This document shows, piece by piece, positions 14,851-22,962 of a DNA stretch of 30,024 bases. Position numbers and translations under genes: made by a program. Origin of the DNA: a virus; IMG/VR virus record IMGVR_UViG_3300032287_000924, positions 1 to 30,024 of that record. One strand, written 5' to 3'. A model generated the notes under the pieces. That model saw nothing but the letters and a program-made list of their open reading frames with translations. It was not told where the DNA came from and ran no database searches. Each line of letters begins with the position of its first letter. Within the stretch, counting starts at the first letter, position 1.

Positions 14851-17385
14851 TTACTTAAGACCTGCTAATTTCTTCCAGTCACTTACTGATTCGTTCAACA
14901 TTTTAGATTCGTTGATATCAGTTGTACTGTGTGACATTGTACGATTTAATTGACTTGCAACGACAGGAATAGTTGTTTGACCAGTTTGTTTACGCTTGTT
15001 CAAACCGCCGCTAATGATATTCATCATAAAGTCAATATCAGCTTCAAATGATGCATCTGTGCCTTTTTTACCAGCTTCATTTGCCCACTCGTCTAGCTTG
15101 TCTTTCTTTTCTTCTTTGTCTTTTTTATCATCATACTCAATGTCTTTTTTGACTTTTTCGCCGGCTTCTTCTGCTTTGTCATCATCCTTACCTTTATGAT
15201 CTTCATCATATTCGATGTCCTTAGCAACTTTCTTAGCGGCTTTTTCAGCTTTGTCATCTTTCTCACTAGTAGATTCTTCTGACAACATTGCTAATTTCTT
15301 GTAAAGATTAAAGAAACTTGACTCTGACATTTTTTCTTTCATTTCTTCTTTACCGGCTTCTTCACCAGTTTCATCTTCAGCTTCTTTAACTTTACCTTTG
15401 TATCCTGGAAAAGGAATATTTGCAGGATGTTTTTTATCAAACTCATCTTTTTCAGCAGGAGTTAATTCAGCTTCGTTAGTAGGGCTTGAATAGATTTTAC
15501 CTTCTTCTTCATCTTGACCTGCATCAGCTTTTGCTAAGGCTGCATCACTACCTACTTGACCTGCAACATCAGCATTAGTATTATCAGCACCTGAATCAGG
15601 AGGATTATCTTCTGCTACATTGTATAGTTGTTGGTCTTCTGATTCTACTTCGTCAACCATTTCTTTTGAACCGCATGCATGACCTTCTTCCATCATTCCA
15701 CCGCATTCATTGCATGTTTCTTCATGACCATGCTCATCACTATGACCTTCTTCGCTTTCATAGTCACCGCCGGATACTTCTTCGCCGGCACCAGCTAACT
15801 TCTTCATCAAAGCCATCATACCATCATGGTCATCAACTACACTGATACCACCGTGTTCGTTACCACCCTGTGGAGCACCGTAACCATTTGTTTCTTCGCC
15901 ACCAAACAAGCCTAAACCTGCTGATTTGATGATTGATAACAACTGATCGGCTTCACCATCTTGTGCTGATACACTTACTGAGTCAGGAGCACCTTGTTGG
16001 CCTTTGCTGATAGAAACAGTCATACCTTCAGCAACATCTTCTTTGGATTCTAATAATGCATTTAGTTGATTGTCCAATGCTTCAAATGCAAATTCATCTA
16101 GTACGTCATTGTCACTAAAGGTTTGACCAAATGCTTTGAACGAATTTCCAGGAGTCTTGATTGCTTGTTGCTTCATATAAGCAGTCTTATCCATCTCATC
16201 TAGTTCAGGTGTACGTGCGCCATAGCTAGCCATGTTCTCTACTTCACTGCCCATCTCACCAACCATACCTTGAATTGGCATTTGGCCATAGCACTCATCT
16301 AGACCTTCTTTGTAGCCTTCGTGGTAGCAACGAGCTTCTTCCATGTCTTGGTAGTTCTTACCGCAATGTGAATGACCTTTAATGCCATCATGTTTGCCTT
16401 TTAATTTGGCAGCTAATAAGTTTTCGTTCATACTTTCTTTAACTTTCTTTTTGTCTTGAGCCGCTTTTTTCATTGGCTCTTTCTTATTACCGTCTTTGTC
16501 TAGGTCTAAGAAGTCTGGCTTCTTACCTTCATTTGTTTTATGTTTCTCATCATACTCAATATCTTTGGTAACTTTCTTGCCAGCCTTTTCAGCTTTGTTG
16601 TCATCTTTACCTTTATGCTTCATATCGTATTCTAAGTCTTTGGTAACTTTCTTACCTGCTTTTTCAGCTTTGTCGTCTGCTTTAGTGCGGCTTTCAAATT
16701 GTTGGCTACGGCCTGCGCCTAAACCTGCGCCCATGTCACCGTCATGTGTTGGCATTTCAGCTTCTTTGATTTTCTTTAATTGTGCGCCGGCGATACGCTT
16801 TGCGGCTTCTACACCATACTTGGGTGTTAGCTTACGAACTAGTGCATCAAATCCTGTAGTAGCATTGTTGTGCTTACCTACATCACCTTCACCTAATTCA
16901 TCGCCGGCTAGACTCATTTCGCCTTTACCGATAGATTGTTTAATCTGATTAGCTAGTTGTGGGTTTGTAACAGTGCCTAATGTTTTGTTACCTTGCTTGA
17001 TAACTTGTGTGTTTGATTGTGCAGGCATTACTGTAACTTGTTCTGCTTCATTCAACGCACTTTCCAATTGGTCAAAGTATTCTTTTAAACTATGCTTAGT
17101 CGTTTTCTTTTTGTCATACTTAGGTAATTTAACATCTTTACCTGCTTTAACACCAAACGCACTGAAGTCATACTTCTTATCTTCACCTGAAGTTTGTGTA
17201 GCTTTCTTAGGACGACCTTTACCTCTTTTTTCAGTTGAAGCGGCTTTAACTTTGTTACCTTCTTCATCTTCGTCATCTTTACGACCATAGCCACCAGGTT
17301 CAGCAGTATGCTTCAATCCTGTTTTTGTTTTTTCTGTAGCTTCGTTCAACTGGTCTAGTTGTGATAATAAACTTTTGAAATCCAT
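14851..17385 (-). CDS. 844-aa highly charged repeat protein, probably virion-internal or scaffold
   Basis: Protein of 844 aa, mostly Lys, Glu, Asp, Gly and Ala and likely disordered over long stretches. Four copies of a motif of the type DDKAEKAGKKVTKDIEYDxxHKGK occur in two pairs, near residues 236-290 and 705-755. KKPDFLDLDKDGNKKEP (near 295) resembles an EF-hand/dockerin-like DxDxDG loop. CNECGG then HACG (near 555-570) could bind zinc. The N-terminus is MDFKSLLSQLDQLNEA and the C-terminus SVSDWKKLAGLK. No enzyme domain is seen. Size, charge and position next to packaging and tail genes suggest an internal head or core protein; this is inference. AAAGGAA lies about 9 nt before the ATG. Confidence 0.75.
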   Translation of the reverse strand: MDFKSLLSQLDQLNEATEKTKTGLKHTAEPGGYGRKDDEDEEGNKVKAASTEKRGKGRPKKATQTSGEDKKYDFSAFGVKAGKDVKLPKYDKKKTTKHSLKEYFDQLESALNEAEQVTVMPAQSNTQVIKQGNKTLGTVTNPQLANQIKQSIGKGEMSLAGDELGEGDVGKHNNATTGFDALVRKLTPKYGVEAAKRIAGAQLKKIKEAEMPTHDGDMGAGLGAGRSQQFESRTKADDKAEKAGKKVTKDLEYDMKHKGKDDNKAEKAGKKVTKDIEYDEKHKTNEGKKPDFLDLDKDGNKKEPMKKAAQDKKKVKESMNENLLAAKLKGKHDGIKGHSHCGKNYQDMEEARCYHEGYKEGLDECYGQMPIQGMVGEMGSEVENMASYGARTPELDEMDKTAYMKQQAIKTPGNSFKAFGQTFSDNDVLDEFAFEALDNQLNALLESKEDVAEGMTVSISKGQQGAPDSVSVSAQDGEADQLLSIIKSAGLGLFGGEETNGYGAPQGGNEHGGISVVDDHDGMMALMKKLAGAGEEVSGGDYESEEGHSDEHGHEETCNECGGMMEEGHACGSKEMVDEVESEDQQLYNVAEDNPPDSGADNTNADVAGQVGSDAALAKADAGQDEEEGKIYSSPTNEAELTPAEKDEFDKKHPANIPFPGYKGKVKEAEDETGEEAGKEEMKEKMSESSFFNLYKKLAMLSEESTSEKDDKAEKAAKKVAKDIEYDEDHKGKDDDKAEEAGEKVKKDIEYDDKKDKEEKKDKLDEWANEAGKKGTDASFEADIDFMMNIISGGLNKRKQTGQTTIPVVASQLNRTMSHSTTDINESKMLNESVSDWKKLAGLK
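15120..15265 (-). repeat. intragenic repeat pair B (KAEKAAKKVAKDIEYD type)
   Basis: Two in-frame copies, about 72 bp apart, encode KAEKAAKKVAKDIEYD and KAEEAGEKVKKDIEYD inside the 844-aa protein. They are related to pair A at 16547-16680 but more diverged. Confidence 0.7.
16547..16680 (-). repeat. intragenic repeat pair A (KAEKAGKKVTKDIEYD type)
   Basis: Two in-frame copies encode KAEKAGKKVTKDLEYD and KAEKAGKKVTKDIEYD. They are identical at 15 of 16 residues but differ at the DNA level (for example tcgtattcta against tcatactcaa on the plus strand), so the protein sequence appears to be under selection. Confidence 0.75.
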
Positions 17386-17401
17386 TTTGTTATTCCTTTA
17401 A

Positions 17402-18025
17402 TTATTTTCTTGCGCCAGTTGCTGGCTTTGCTGGACGAGTAATTGTACTCATAGGACTCTTGTCACCCATCTTTTTGTCATCCAAGTACGGCTTGAATGG
17501 ATCAAACGAATCTGGTGTTTCCTTACCTGCATAAGGAATATTAATCTTGCTATCTTTAGCCTGATCTTTAATTGATTGTAAGTATGAATCTCCATATGCT
17601 TTGCTAGCTTCTTTGGCACCTGGTTGTTCTTCTAATTCAGTATGATTCAATAATGGTGTGTGACTCATTTCATTTTCATAACCAGTCATTTCACTGTTAA
17701 TGCTGTCATCAAAATTACTTGATACAACACGAACCATATCAACTTGATAACCTAATAGTTGTGCAATCTGTTGAATCATTGGCTCTGTCGCTGGATAGCG
17801 AAATTCTGCTTTAATGATGGTAACACTTTGATTGCTTAAATTAGGAAAACCGTATGGGTCTTTTTGTATTGGTGTGCTTTTTGGCTCACCAATATTGACA
17901 GGGTCAAACTTGTTTAGATTGTACTTAAACATATCTAAAAAGTTCTTGTCAACTTGACCAGCAATTTTGATAGTGTAATTGTAAGTATGTACACTTTCCA
18001 TGATGTATTTTCGTAGGCTTTTCAT
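17402..18025 (-). CDS. conserved hypothetical protein downstream of the small terminase
   Basis: Protein of 207 aa starting MKSLRKYIMESVHTYNYTIK. A folded N-terminal part (about 1-105) has alternating strands (YNYTIKIAGQV, VTIIKAEFRYPA) and a helix containing IQQIAQLLGYQVDMVRVV. The C-terminal half is polar and flexible, ending in a basic Pro/Ala stretch. No known motif. It has its own late-type octamer 20 nt upstream and AGGAATTAAG before the ATG, and precedes the 844-aa gene by 16 nt, so both are likely made late from one RNA. In T4 the large terminase gp17 follows gp16; this protein is too short and has no Walker motif, so it is not gp17. Confidence 0.7.
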   Translation of the reverse strand: MKSLRKYIMESVHTYNYTIKIAGQVDKNFLDMFKYNLNKFDPVNIGEPKSTPIQKDPYGFPNLSNQSVTIIKAEFRYPATEPMIQQIAQLLGYQVDMVRVVSSNFDDSINSEMTGYENEMSHTPLLNHTELEEQPGAKEASKAYGDSYLQSIKDQAKDSKINIPYAGKETPDSFDPFKPYLDDKKMGDKSPMSTITRPAKPATGARK

Positions 18026-18045
18026 TTCTTAATTCCTGTATCTAT

Positions 18046-18053
18046 TATTTATC
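18046..18053 (-). promoter_or_regulatory. T4-type late promoter core GATAAATA
   Basis: The octamer begins 3 nt after the stop codon of the terminase gene and ends 20 nt before the ATG at 18025. It gives a short leader with AGGAATTAAG. Confidence 0.65.
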
Positions 18054-18056
18054 TTT

Positions 18057-18536
18057 TTAATTGGATTTTGATGCCAACATCTTTAGCAACTCATTCCTAT
18101 CAAGACTTTTGCCCTCGCCTAACGGTGTAGCTTCTATCTGTTCTTCTTTTGATGCTAATTTTTGATCCAATTGAGCTTTTTTCAATTGTAAATCAAGCAT
18201 TTTTAGCTTCTTATTAATCTTTGCTGTCTTTGCCGTTATAGCATGTCCTAGCATACTACTTGCGGCATTGAATATTTCACTTGCAAAACGACTATCAACT
18301 TGCATTCCTAGGTCAACTAAATCCTTATAGCTGTTAGTTGCTAGTGCGGCTAATTCATCCATTTCTCCGTCTGCGGCTTCTAATCCTCTAACTTGTGGCA
18401 ATGCATGTTCAATCTTTTCTAAATTGTTCATTGCATCAGTAGTTATTTCCTGAGCATTAGTAGGAATAGGGATTGTTAATCCCATATCAGTATCATCTTC
18501 AGGAAGTTCGAATAGTTCGTTAAGTTTTTTAGTCAT
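18057..18536 (-). CDS. gp16: terminase small subunit (T4 gp16-like)
   Basis: Protein of 159 aa (T4 gp16 is 164). gp16 recognises concatemeric DNA and regulates the gp17 packaging motor. The sequence has an acidic N-terminus with LPEDDTDMGLTIPIP, a long helical core with SYKDLVDLGMQVDSRFASEI then MLGHAITAKTAKINKKLKML, and a charged helical tail (LDLQLKKAQLDQKL). The pairing of a GMxVxxRxAxxIF helix with an AITAKTAKxxKKLKM helix is how I recognise cyanophage-type gp16. gp17 is not adjacent: downstream lie an unknown gene and the acidic repeat protein, and upstream lie glycosyltransferase-like genes. AGGATAT lies 6-7 nt before the ATG. Confidence 0.72.
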   Translation of the reverse strand: MTKKLNELFELPEDDTDMGLTIPIPTNAQEITTDAMNNLEKIEHALPQVRGLEAADGEMDELAALATNSYKDLVDLGMQVDSRFASEIFNAASSMLGHAITAKTAKINKKLKMLDLQLKKAQLDQKLASKEEQIEATPLGEGKSLDRNELLKMLASKSN

Positions 18537-18543
18537 TTAATAT

Positions 18544-18576
18544 CCTATTATATACTTATCTTAGAATATATAATGG
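18544..18576 (-). promoter_or_regulatory. late promoter GATAAGTA inside a hairpin that can mask the gp16 ribosome-binding site
   Basis: The minus strand has ATTATATA (18574-18567), a 12-nt loop, then TATATAAT (18554-18547): a perfect 8-bp stem. With one bulged base it extends to pair CC (18576-18575) with the GG (18545-18544) of the AGGAT ribosome-binding site. The late-type octamer GATAAGTA (18560-18553) lies in the loop. RNA started there would begin near 18547 and lack the masking arm. Confidence 0.5.
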
Positions 18577-19743
18577 TTAAAAAGATGTCATAGCCTTAAT
18601 TTTAAATTCAGATGGAATGTATTTATAGGCCTCATCATACAGATGAGTATGATTATGTTCTATCATAGGAGCACATGAATTTATTAAATTATTAAATTCT
18701 TCTTCCGGTAAATTGTTCAATCTTGTTATTTCCTTTAATATTGCTTCTACCCGCTTGTCATAGTTTTCTATCTCATCATACGATTCATCTATTACGTGTC
18801 CAAATGTCTGATATCCACCCGCACGTAATGCTTTTAATCCATGATGTTGTGTTACACTAATAAATGGCTTTTTAAAAAGCATTGCTTTATACGTTTTTTC
18901 TGTTATAAAACTAAAATCATTTGGTTCAGTTTCAAATACAATATTAATTTTTGAATTGTTAAAATAATCACTTATACTCAACGGGTAGTCATGGTGTTCA
19001 AATAATCCACCGGTGAGGGTTGTTGCTTTAAGTTCATATGGAATTCCATCTATCCAAGATTCAATAATAGGTCTGCTATATTCTAAATGTTGAGGTATTG
19101 ATTTTTGAAAGTCTTCCTGTGTCCATTCGGTAAAACCAGGTGGGGTATAATTTACAAATGTATAATTACAATTATTAATTATATTATTTGCAATCAATTC
19201 ACACATAAATTCAAATCTATTTTTCTCAGGTCTTCTAATAAGAATAGAGAATCTTTTCATTTCAAGATTATTAATGTTTTTTTCTATTTCATGTTCATCA
19301 GATGATAAAAAAAATCTATATGCAAATTTGGTGATTTGTCTTTCAAATAATTGCATTAACCATTTATCACGTGCTAATACATTTACGCCGGGCCAATACT
19401 TCTGTATAAATTCTTTATCATATTCTAGTTGAGTTATAACATATATATTTTTATGTTCAAATCCCAATTGATGAAAGATTTCACGGTATTCAAGTACCGC
19501 TGATTCAGCAAACAATGACATTGATTTATGATCATGTATTATTAATAATTTTTTATTTTTAACATTAGCAATATCAGGTCTGTTGTTAACAAAATAGGGA
19601 GTCATATTAGGCTCTATTATGAACAAACTATTTTCTAATAAAGGGTCCGATTCAATTTTATACGTTTGTATAGGACAATCTAGTAGTTTTTCCATTAGTT
19701 CTGGATCAAGCCAGTGGCACAGTTCAAGTAAATATACATTCAT
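18577..19743 (-). CDS. putative glycosyltransferase, tandem copy 2
   Basis: Protein of 388 aa, paralogous to the gene directly upstream. Shared landmarks in the same order: MNVYL start, SxFxRR-type strand (FSILIRRPEKNRFEF here), SRPIIESWIDGIPYE, SKINIVFET, TEKTYKAMLFKKPFI (about 278-293), GYQTFGHVIDESYDEIENY, RLNNLPEEEF and MIEHNH. The EKTYKAxxFKKPFI block followed by GYxTF and DESYD is typical of GT-B enzymes related to fucosyl/GT10-like transferases, where it lies in the nucleotide-sugar site. Acceptor and sugar are unknown; candidates are virion glycans, host surface sugar or DNA. The gene overlaps the previous one by 20 bp, and its only upstream signal is a weak GGAAAAT. Confidence 0.62.
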   Translation of the reverse strand: MNVYLLELCHWLDPELMEKLLDCPIQTYKIESDPLLENSLFIIEPNMTPYFVNNRPDIANVKNKKLLIIHDHKSMSLFAESAVLEYREIFHQLGFEHKNIYVITQLEYDKEFIQKYWPGVNVLARDKWLMQLFERQITKFAYRFFLSSDEHEIEKNINNLEMKRFSILIRRPEKNRFEFMCELIANNIINNCNYTFVNYTPPGFTEWTQEDFQKSIPQHLEYSRPIIESWIDGIPYELKATTLTGGLFEHHDYPLSISDYFNNSKINIVFETEPNDFSFITEKTYKAMLFKKPFISVTQHHGLKALRAGGYQTFGHVIDESYDEIENYDKRVEAILKEITRLNNLPEEEFNNLINSCAPMIEHNHTHLYDEAYKYIPSEFKIKAMTSF

Positions 19744-20917
19744 CTTTATTTTCCGTTTTTAAAAAAGTCATATTAGATATCTTAAAATTTTCTGGACATA
19801 TTAAACTTGCATTATATTGACTAAACATCCAATTGTAGTTATGTTCTACTATATCATTACATTGACTAATTAGCCAATCTAATTCATCGTCCGATAGGTT
19901 ATTTAATCGTTCAATTTCATTTAGTATAGCTAATTTTCTTTCTTGGTAATCTTTAATATCATCATATGATTCATTAATCCACGGACTGAAAGTTTTATAA
20001 CCACAGTCTTTTAATAGTTTTAATGTGTATTGATGACACATAATAATGAAGGGTTTTTTAAAAAACATAGCTTTATATGTTTTTTCAGATATCATGCTAG
20101 GTCCCTTAATTGGATCAGTTTCATATACTATGTTTATTTTTGAATTATCAAGCATGTTGTTAATTTCATTGATATTTGGATCTAGTAGGTCATTGCCTGT
20201 TTCATACGGCATACCGTCTATCCAATTTTCAATATTATGTCGGCTATATAATAAATCTTCAGGTATATTTGCTTTTAAATCATCTATGTCAATAGTTTCT
20301 ATTAAATTTTCACCATGCTTATTAGTGAATGTAAAGAGACAATTATCAATTACATTTCTTGTTATCAAGTCAATAAAAAAATTAAATCTATCTTCTGTAT
20401 AGCGGCGACTGAATATAGAAAATTTCTTTGTAGGTAAATTTTTATTTGTAATATCGGTTTGTGTTAATCTAGTGCAAATATCATTGCTATTTAAAAATTC
20501 AACTAACCATTCATCTATTGCATGTACCTTTGCTCCTGGAATATACTGTTGTATTAAATCTACTTCACTTTGAAACTGACAAAAAATATAAACATTTGTG
20601 GGATTAAATTCAGCATCGTTCAACCATTTAGTTAATTCTTTTAACATAATTAATCCATCTTTGTTGCTAAAGGAATAACCATGATTAATAATCATTATTT
20701 TTTTATTTTTTATTTTTTTTAAGGAATCACTTGCTTGCTCAGTGCGTATTTTTCGCCACATTAGTTGAATCAATATAAGACAATCTTCTACGAATGGGTC
20801 AGTGCCTATATTAAAAATCTGATGGTTTTTTAATTCACTCTGTTGTAAATTTATCCAATCAATTATATTCGACTGGTACGCAGGCCAATTATTAATTTTT
20901 TTTAAATACAAATTCAT
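19724..20917 (-). CDS. putative glycosyltransferase, tandem copy 1
   Basis: Protein of 397 aa. Landmarks: MNLYLKKINNWPAYQ, KFSIFSRRYTEDRFNFF (about 165-180), SRHNIENWIDGMPYE, SKINIVYETDP, SEKTYKAMFFKKPFI (about 278-293), GYKTFSPWINESYDDIKDY, RLNNLSDDEL and IVEHNYNWM. These match copy 2 block for block, so the pair arose by duplication of one GT-B-like (GT10-related) gene and has since diverged strongly. Base composition is more AT-rich than in the neighbours, with long T runs on the plus strand at about 20693-20721, suggesting an acquired module between the gp4 and gp16 genes. No Shine-Dalgarno; a late-type octamer lies 5 nt before the ATG. Confidence 0.62.
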   Translation of the reverse strand: MNLYLKKINNWPAYQSNIIDWINLQQSELKNHQIFNIGTDPFVEDCLILIQLMWRKIRTEQASDSLKKIKNKKIMIINHGYSFSNKDGLIMLKELTKWLNDAEFNPTNVYIFCQFQSEVDLIQQYIPGAKVHAIDEWLVEFLNSNDICTRLTQTDITNKNLPTKKFSIFSRRYTEDRFNFFIDLITRNVIDNCLFTFTNKHGENLIETIDIDDLKANIPEDLLYSRHNIENWIDGMPYETGNDLLDPNINEINNMLDNSKINIVYETDPIKGPSMISEKTYKAMFFKKPFIIMCHQYTLKLLKDCGYKTFSPWINESYDDIKDYQERKLAILNEIERLNNLSDDELDWLISQCNDIVEHNYNWMFSQYNASLICPENFKISNMTFLKTENKDECIFT

Positions 20918-20922
20918 CTAAA

Positions 20923-20930
20923 TATTTAGT
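20923..20930 (-). promoter_or_regulatory. T4-type late promoter core ACTAAATA, leaderless geometry
   Basis: The minus strand reads ACTAAATA, TTTAG, then the ATG at 20917. The octamer and spacer together form the palindrome CTAAATATTTAG. No ribosome-binding site is present. Confidence 0.5.
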
Positions 20931-20950
20931 AAGATAGATTTTGAGGATTA

Positions 20951-21388
20951 TTATTTTGATTTACCATTTCTAAAAAGATCATCTTCTGTAATTACACGAA
21001 AGGCAAAACCCTGTGCTTTACAATAGGCCATAGCAGACGCCCATTTAGCATGATTAACTGCTATAACTAGTCTATCCTTAGCACTATAAACTTTACTTTC
21101 AATAAGACTTTGTTTTTTGGGTTTGATTTCTACTACTTCTGCTAGTTGTTTGCCGTATTTGTTTTGATATACAACAAAGAAATCAGGTATATACATATGT
21201 ACTTTCCCGTCTAGGGGGCTTTTATAGGGGATAGACATTGACTCACTAGCCCAATATGTAACATTCTTGTTAGTATCACAAAATGTCATAAAGGTTAGCT
21301 CCCAGCCTGATCTATATTTAGGTGCGTGTTTACCTATATACTTATGACCATTTTTTGGCGTAAATATGCCTTGTGCCCATTTAGCCAT
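20951..21388 (-). CDS. gp4: head completion protein (T4 gp4-like, TnsA/PD-(D/E)xK nuclease fold)
   Basis: Protein of 145 aa (T4 gp4 is about 150). gp4 acts after packaging to complete the head before tail joining. The sequence MAKWAQGIFTPKNGHKYIGK, YRSGWELTFMTFCD, YWASESMSIPYKSPLDGK, YIPDFFVVY and AEVVEIKPKKQ follows the family end to end. Candidate nuclease residues are E30, D69, E87 and K89 (E, PD, ExK), matching the TnsA-like nuclease fold. It could trim DNA at the head vertex; that role is inference from fold. It starts 2 nt after the previous stop without a strong Shine-Dalgarno, so coupling is likely. Confidence 0.87.
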   Translation of the reverse strand: MAKWAQGIFTPKNGHKYIGKHAPKYRSGWELTFMTFCDTNKNVTYWASESMSIPYKSPLDGKVHMYIPDFFVVYQNKYGKQLAEVVEIKPKKQSLIESKVYSAKDRLVIAVNHAKWASAMAYCKAQGFAFRVITEDDLFRNGKSK

Positions 21389-21390
21389 GA

Positions 21391-21750
21391 TTACTGCACG
21401 ATGTTACGTGATACTGGTTGATTTGATCTTGGTTCAACTGCAATACCGTACAATGAAGTTTTGCTTTTGAAACTATTAAGATAGTATGCAATGGTTTGAT
21501 TCATTTCCATTTTATTAGTACCTTTAATTTGGTCTAATAAATCGAGTACTGAAATTTGTGTCTCTTGTGCAATTCTAAATAATACTGCGGTAAAGTTGTT
21601 TGCTATATTTTTTGATTCACATACTGATAAAAAATATCCATGTACAATGTCATACTGGTTGGCATTGACAACTAAATTAATTGCATAGAATGAATCAAAT
21701 ATTCTAACTGTTTGATCCAATGAAGTTCTGGTGTCTAATATTCTTGGCAT
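21391..21750 (-). CDS. conserved virion-module protein of unknown function
   Basis: Protein of 119 aa. Residues 16-75 (RIFDSFYAINLVVNANQYDI, then VCESKNIANNFTAVLFRIA) and 85-115 (QTIAYYLNSFKSKTSLYGI, then VSRNIVQ) match, from memory, an unnamed protein found beside tail-tube and gp4 genes in cyanomyovirus-like phages. It is mainly helical and not membrane-bound. Its fixed place between tail and head-completion genes suggests a minor virion or assembly role. No Shine-Dalgarno precedes the ATG; a late-type octamer lies 5 nt upstream. Confidence 0.72.
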   Translation of the reverse strand: MPRILDTRTSLDQTVRIFDSFYAINLVVNANQYDIVHGYFLSVCESKNIANNFTAVLFRIAQETQISVLDLLDQIKGTNKMEMNQTIAYYLNSFKSKTSLYGIAVEPRSNQPVSRNIVQ

Positions 21751-21755
21751 AGTAT

Positions 21756-21763
21756 TATTTATT
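21756..21763 (-). promoter_or_regulatory. T4-type late promoter core AATAAATA, leaderless geometry
   Basis: The minus strand reads AATAAATA, ATACT, then the ATG at 21750. The spacer resembles the region after the T4 late octamer (TATAAATACTATT). No ribosome-binding site lies between. Confidence 0.55.
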
Positions 21764-21772
21764 ACCTAAATA

Positions 21773-22939
21773 TTAAGGAACTCTATTACCTGCGTTAGGA
21801 TTAGGTCCTATTTGTTGCGGGCTTGAGGCTGCATTGATTGGTGTACCTGCTGTACCTAATGTAGTGGGGGTCGCACCAAATATAGGAGTGACTACATTTA
21901 TATTTCTATTTGGTGTTTGCTGTACTGCATTAGTTATACCGGCAACAACTTCAGATTTTACAAGATTTTTAATTGGTGCATTTTTAAATGTATTGTATGT
22001 TGTGCCTGCCTTTTGAACAGCACCTAATATATTACCATTAGATAAATCTTGTATTGCACCACCTACACCATCCACTAAACCACCTTGACCTAAAATAGTT
22101 CCATTGGCGCCCGGTCTTGCAATTGGGCTAACTGTTCTATCATAATTGGCATTAAGACCAAAGCCAGTTATAATGTTACTAGGTGTTCTACCATCGATGG
22201 CGCCCTCGTTATACACAACTGTTTCGTAATCTAAATCCATTTGCATTTCCATAATGCCATTATTTTCATTGTAACTATAAGTATCGTGGTTAAATTTAGT
22301 AATGATTGGATTAATTAATGTATACGCTACAAAGTTATGTCTACTTAATCCAAACACAGTAATGTTCTTAAAGAAAGGAATCTTATGACCCCCGGGATTA
22401 GGTGTCTCGCCTATATAACCCCAATCATCATTGTTTGTAATTGAGGGTGTATATGTAGTTCGTTCGTTATATGTAGCTAACGTAGCTCCGGCGGTTGAAG
22501 GTGCGCCACCACGTGCTCCTGCAAATACAACTTTAGGTTTTGTACCATCACTATAACTGTAGTTGTAATATGCTTTCCATAAATTACGAATCATGTTTCC
22601 GTTATCATCATGGAAACTAATGTTTACTGGATCGTATTTAATTTTTGTTTGTATAATTCTTTTACGATTATACTGATTCATCTCTTGAGTAGCAAATGAA
22701 AACCCGGGTAGTTTAACTGTTTTTACTGCTAAACCAAAATTAGCACCAGTACTAACATTCTGTGAATATGCTTCAGGGTTTATATCAAAATAGACATGAA
22801 AGAGAAATTTTAATTTAGGAGAGTATTGATAACCATTAGTCCTAAATGTTTTACTAGCGTGAGTATAATCACGAAGGAAATCGCTGCCGAAAAATGTTCC
22901 GGCAGCGTCCTTTAATAAGTTCTGAAAAAATCCAGACAT
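21773..22939 (-). CDS. tail-tube-fold baseplate junction protein (gp48/gp54-like)
   Basis: Protein of 388 aa. The N-terminal region up to about residue 130 has the tube fold signature shared with gp19: FLFHVYFDIN, AVKTVKLPGFSFATQEMNQYN, KIKYDPVNISFHDDNGNMI, then RNLWKAYYNYSYSD. In T4, gp48 and gp54 use this fold to cap the baseplate and start the tube. The C-terminal third is flexible with Gly/Asn/Pro repeats. Length fits gp48 (364) or gp54 (320) better than the tube itself, and gp19 lies directly upstream. Which of the two it represents cannot be decided. AAAGGAAT lies about 9 nt before the ATG. Confidence 0.65.
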   Translation of the reverse strand: MSGFFQNLLKDAAGTFFGSDFLRDYTHASKTFRTNGYQYSPKLKFLFHVYFDINPEAYSQNVSTGANFGLAVKTVKLPGFSFATQEMNQYNRKRIIQTKIKYDPVNISFHDDNGNMIRNLWKAYYNYSYSDGTKPKVVFAGARGGAPSTAGATLATYNERTTYTPSITNNDDWGYIGETPNPGGHKIPFFKNITVFGLSRHNFVAYTLINPIITKFNHDTYSYNENNGIMEMQMDLDYETVVYNEGAIDGRTPSNIITGFGLNANYDRTVSPIARPGANGTILGQGGLVDGVGGAIQDLSNGNILGAVQKAGTTYNTFKNAPIKNLVKSEVVAGITNAVQQTPNRNINVVTPIFGATPTTLGTAGTPINAASSPQQIGPNPNAGNRVP

Positions 22940-22962
22940 TAGCTAGATTCCTTTAATTAGTA

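Noticed and set aside
16496-17290. Plus-strand open frames of 150 and 105 aa
   Set aside because: Antisense to the charged repeat protein; the Ser/Leu-rich composition is what reverse reading of Lys/Glu codons gives.
14851-17385. Identity of the 844-aa protein as a T4 prohead scaffold (gp22/gp67/gp68)
   Set aside because: Only charge and context agree; no alignable motif was found, so no gene symbol was given.
20693-20721. Long T-rich run as a terminator
   Set aside because: It lies within the coding frame of a glycosyltransferase-like gene (Lys/Asn/Ile codons) and has no stem before it.
21773-22939. Second tail tube (gp19 paralogue) forming an alternative tube
   Set aside because: Length and C-terminal extension fit the gp48/gp54 junction proteins that share the tube fold.
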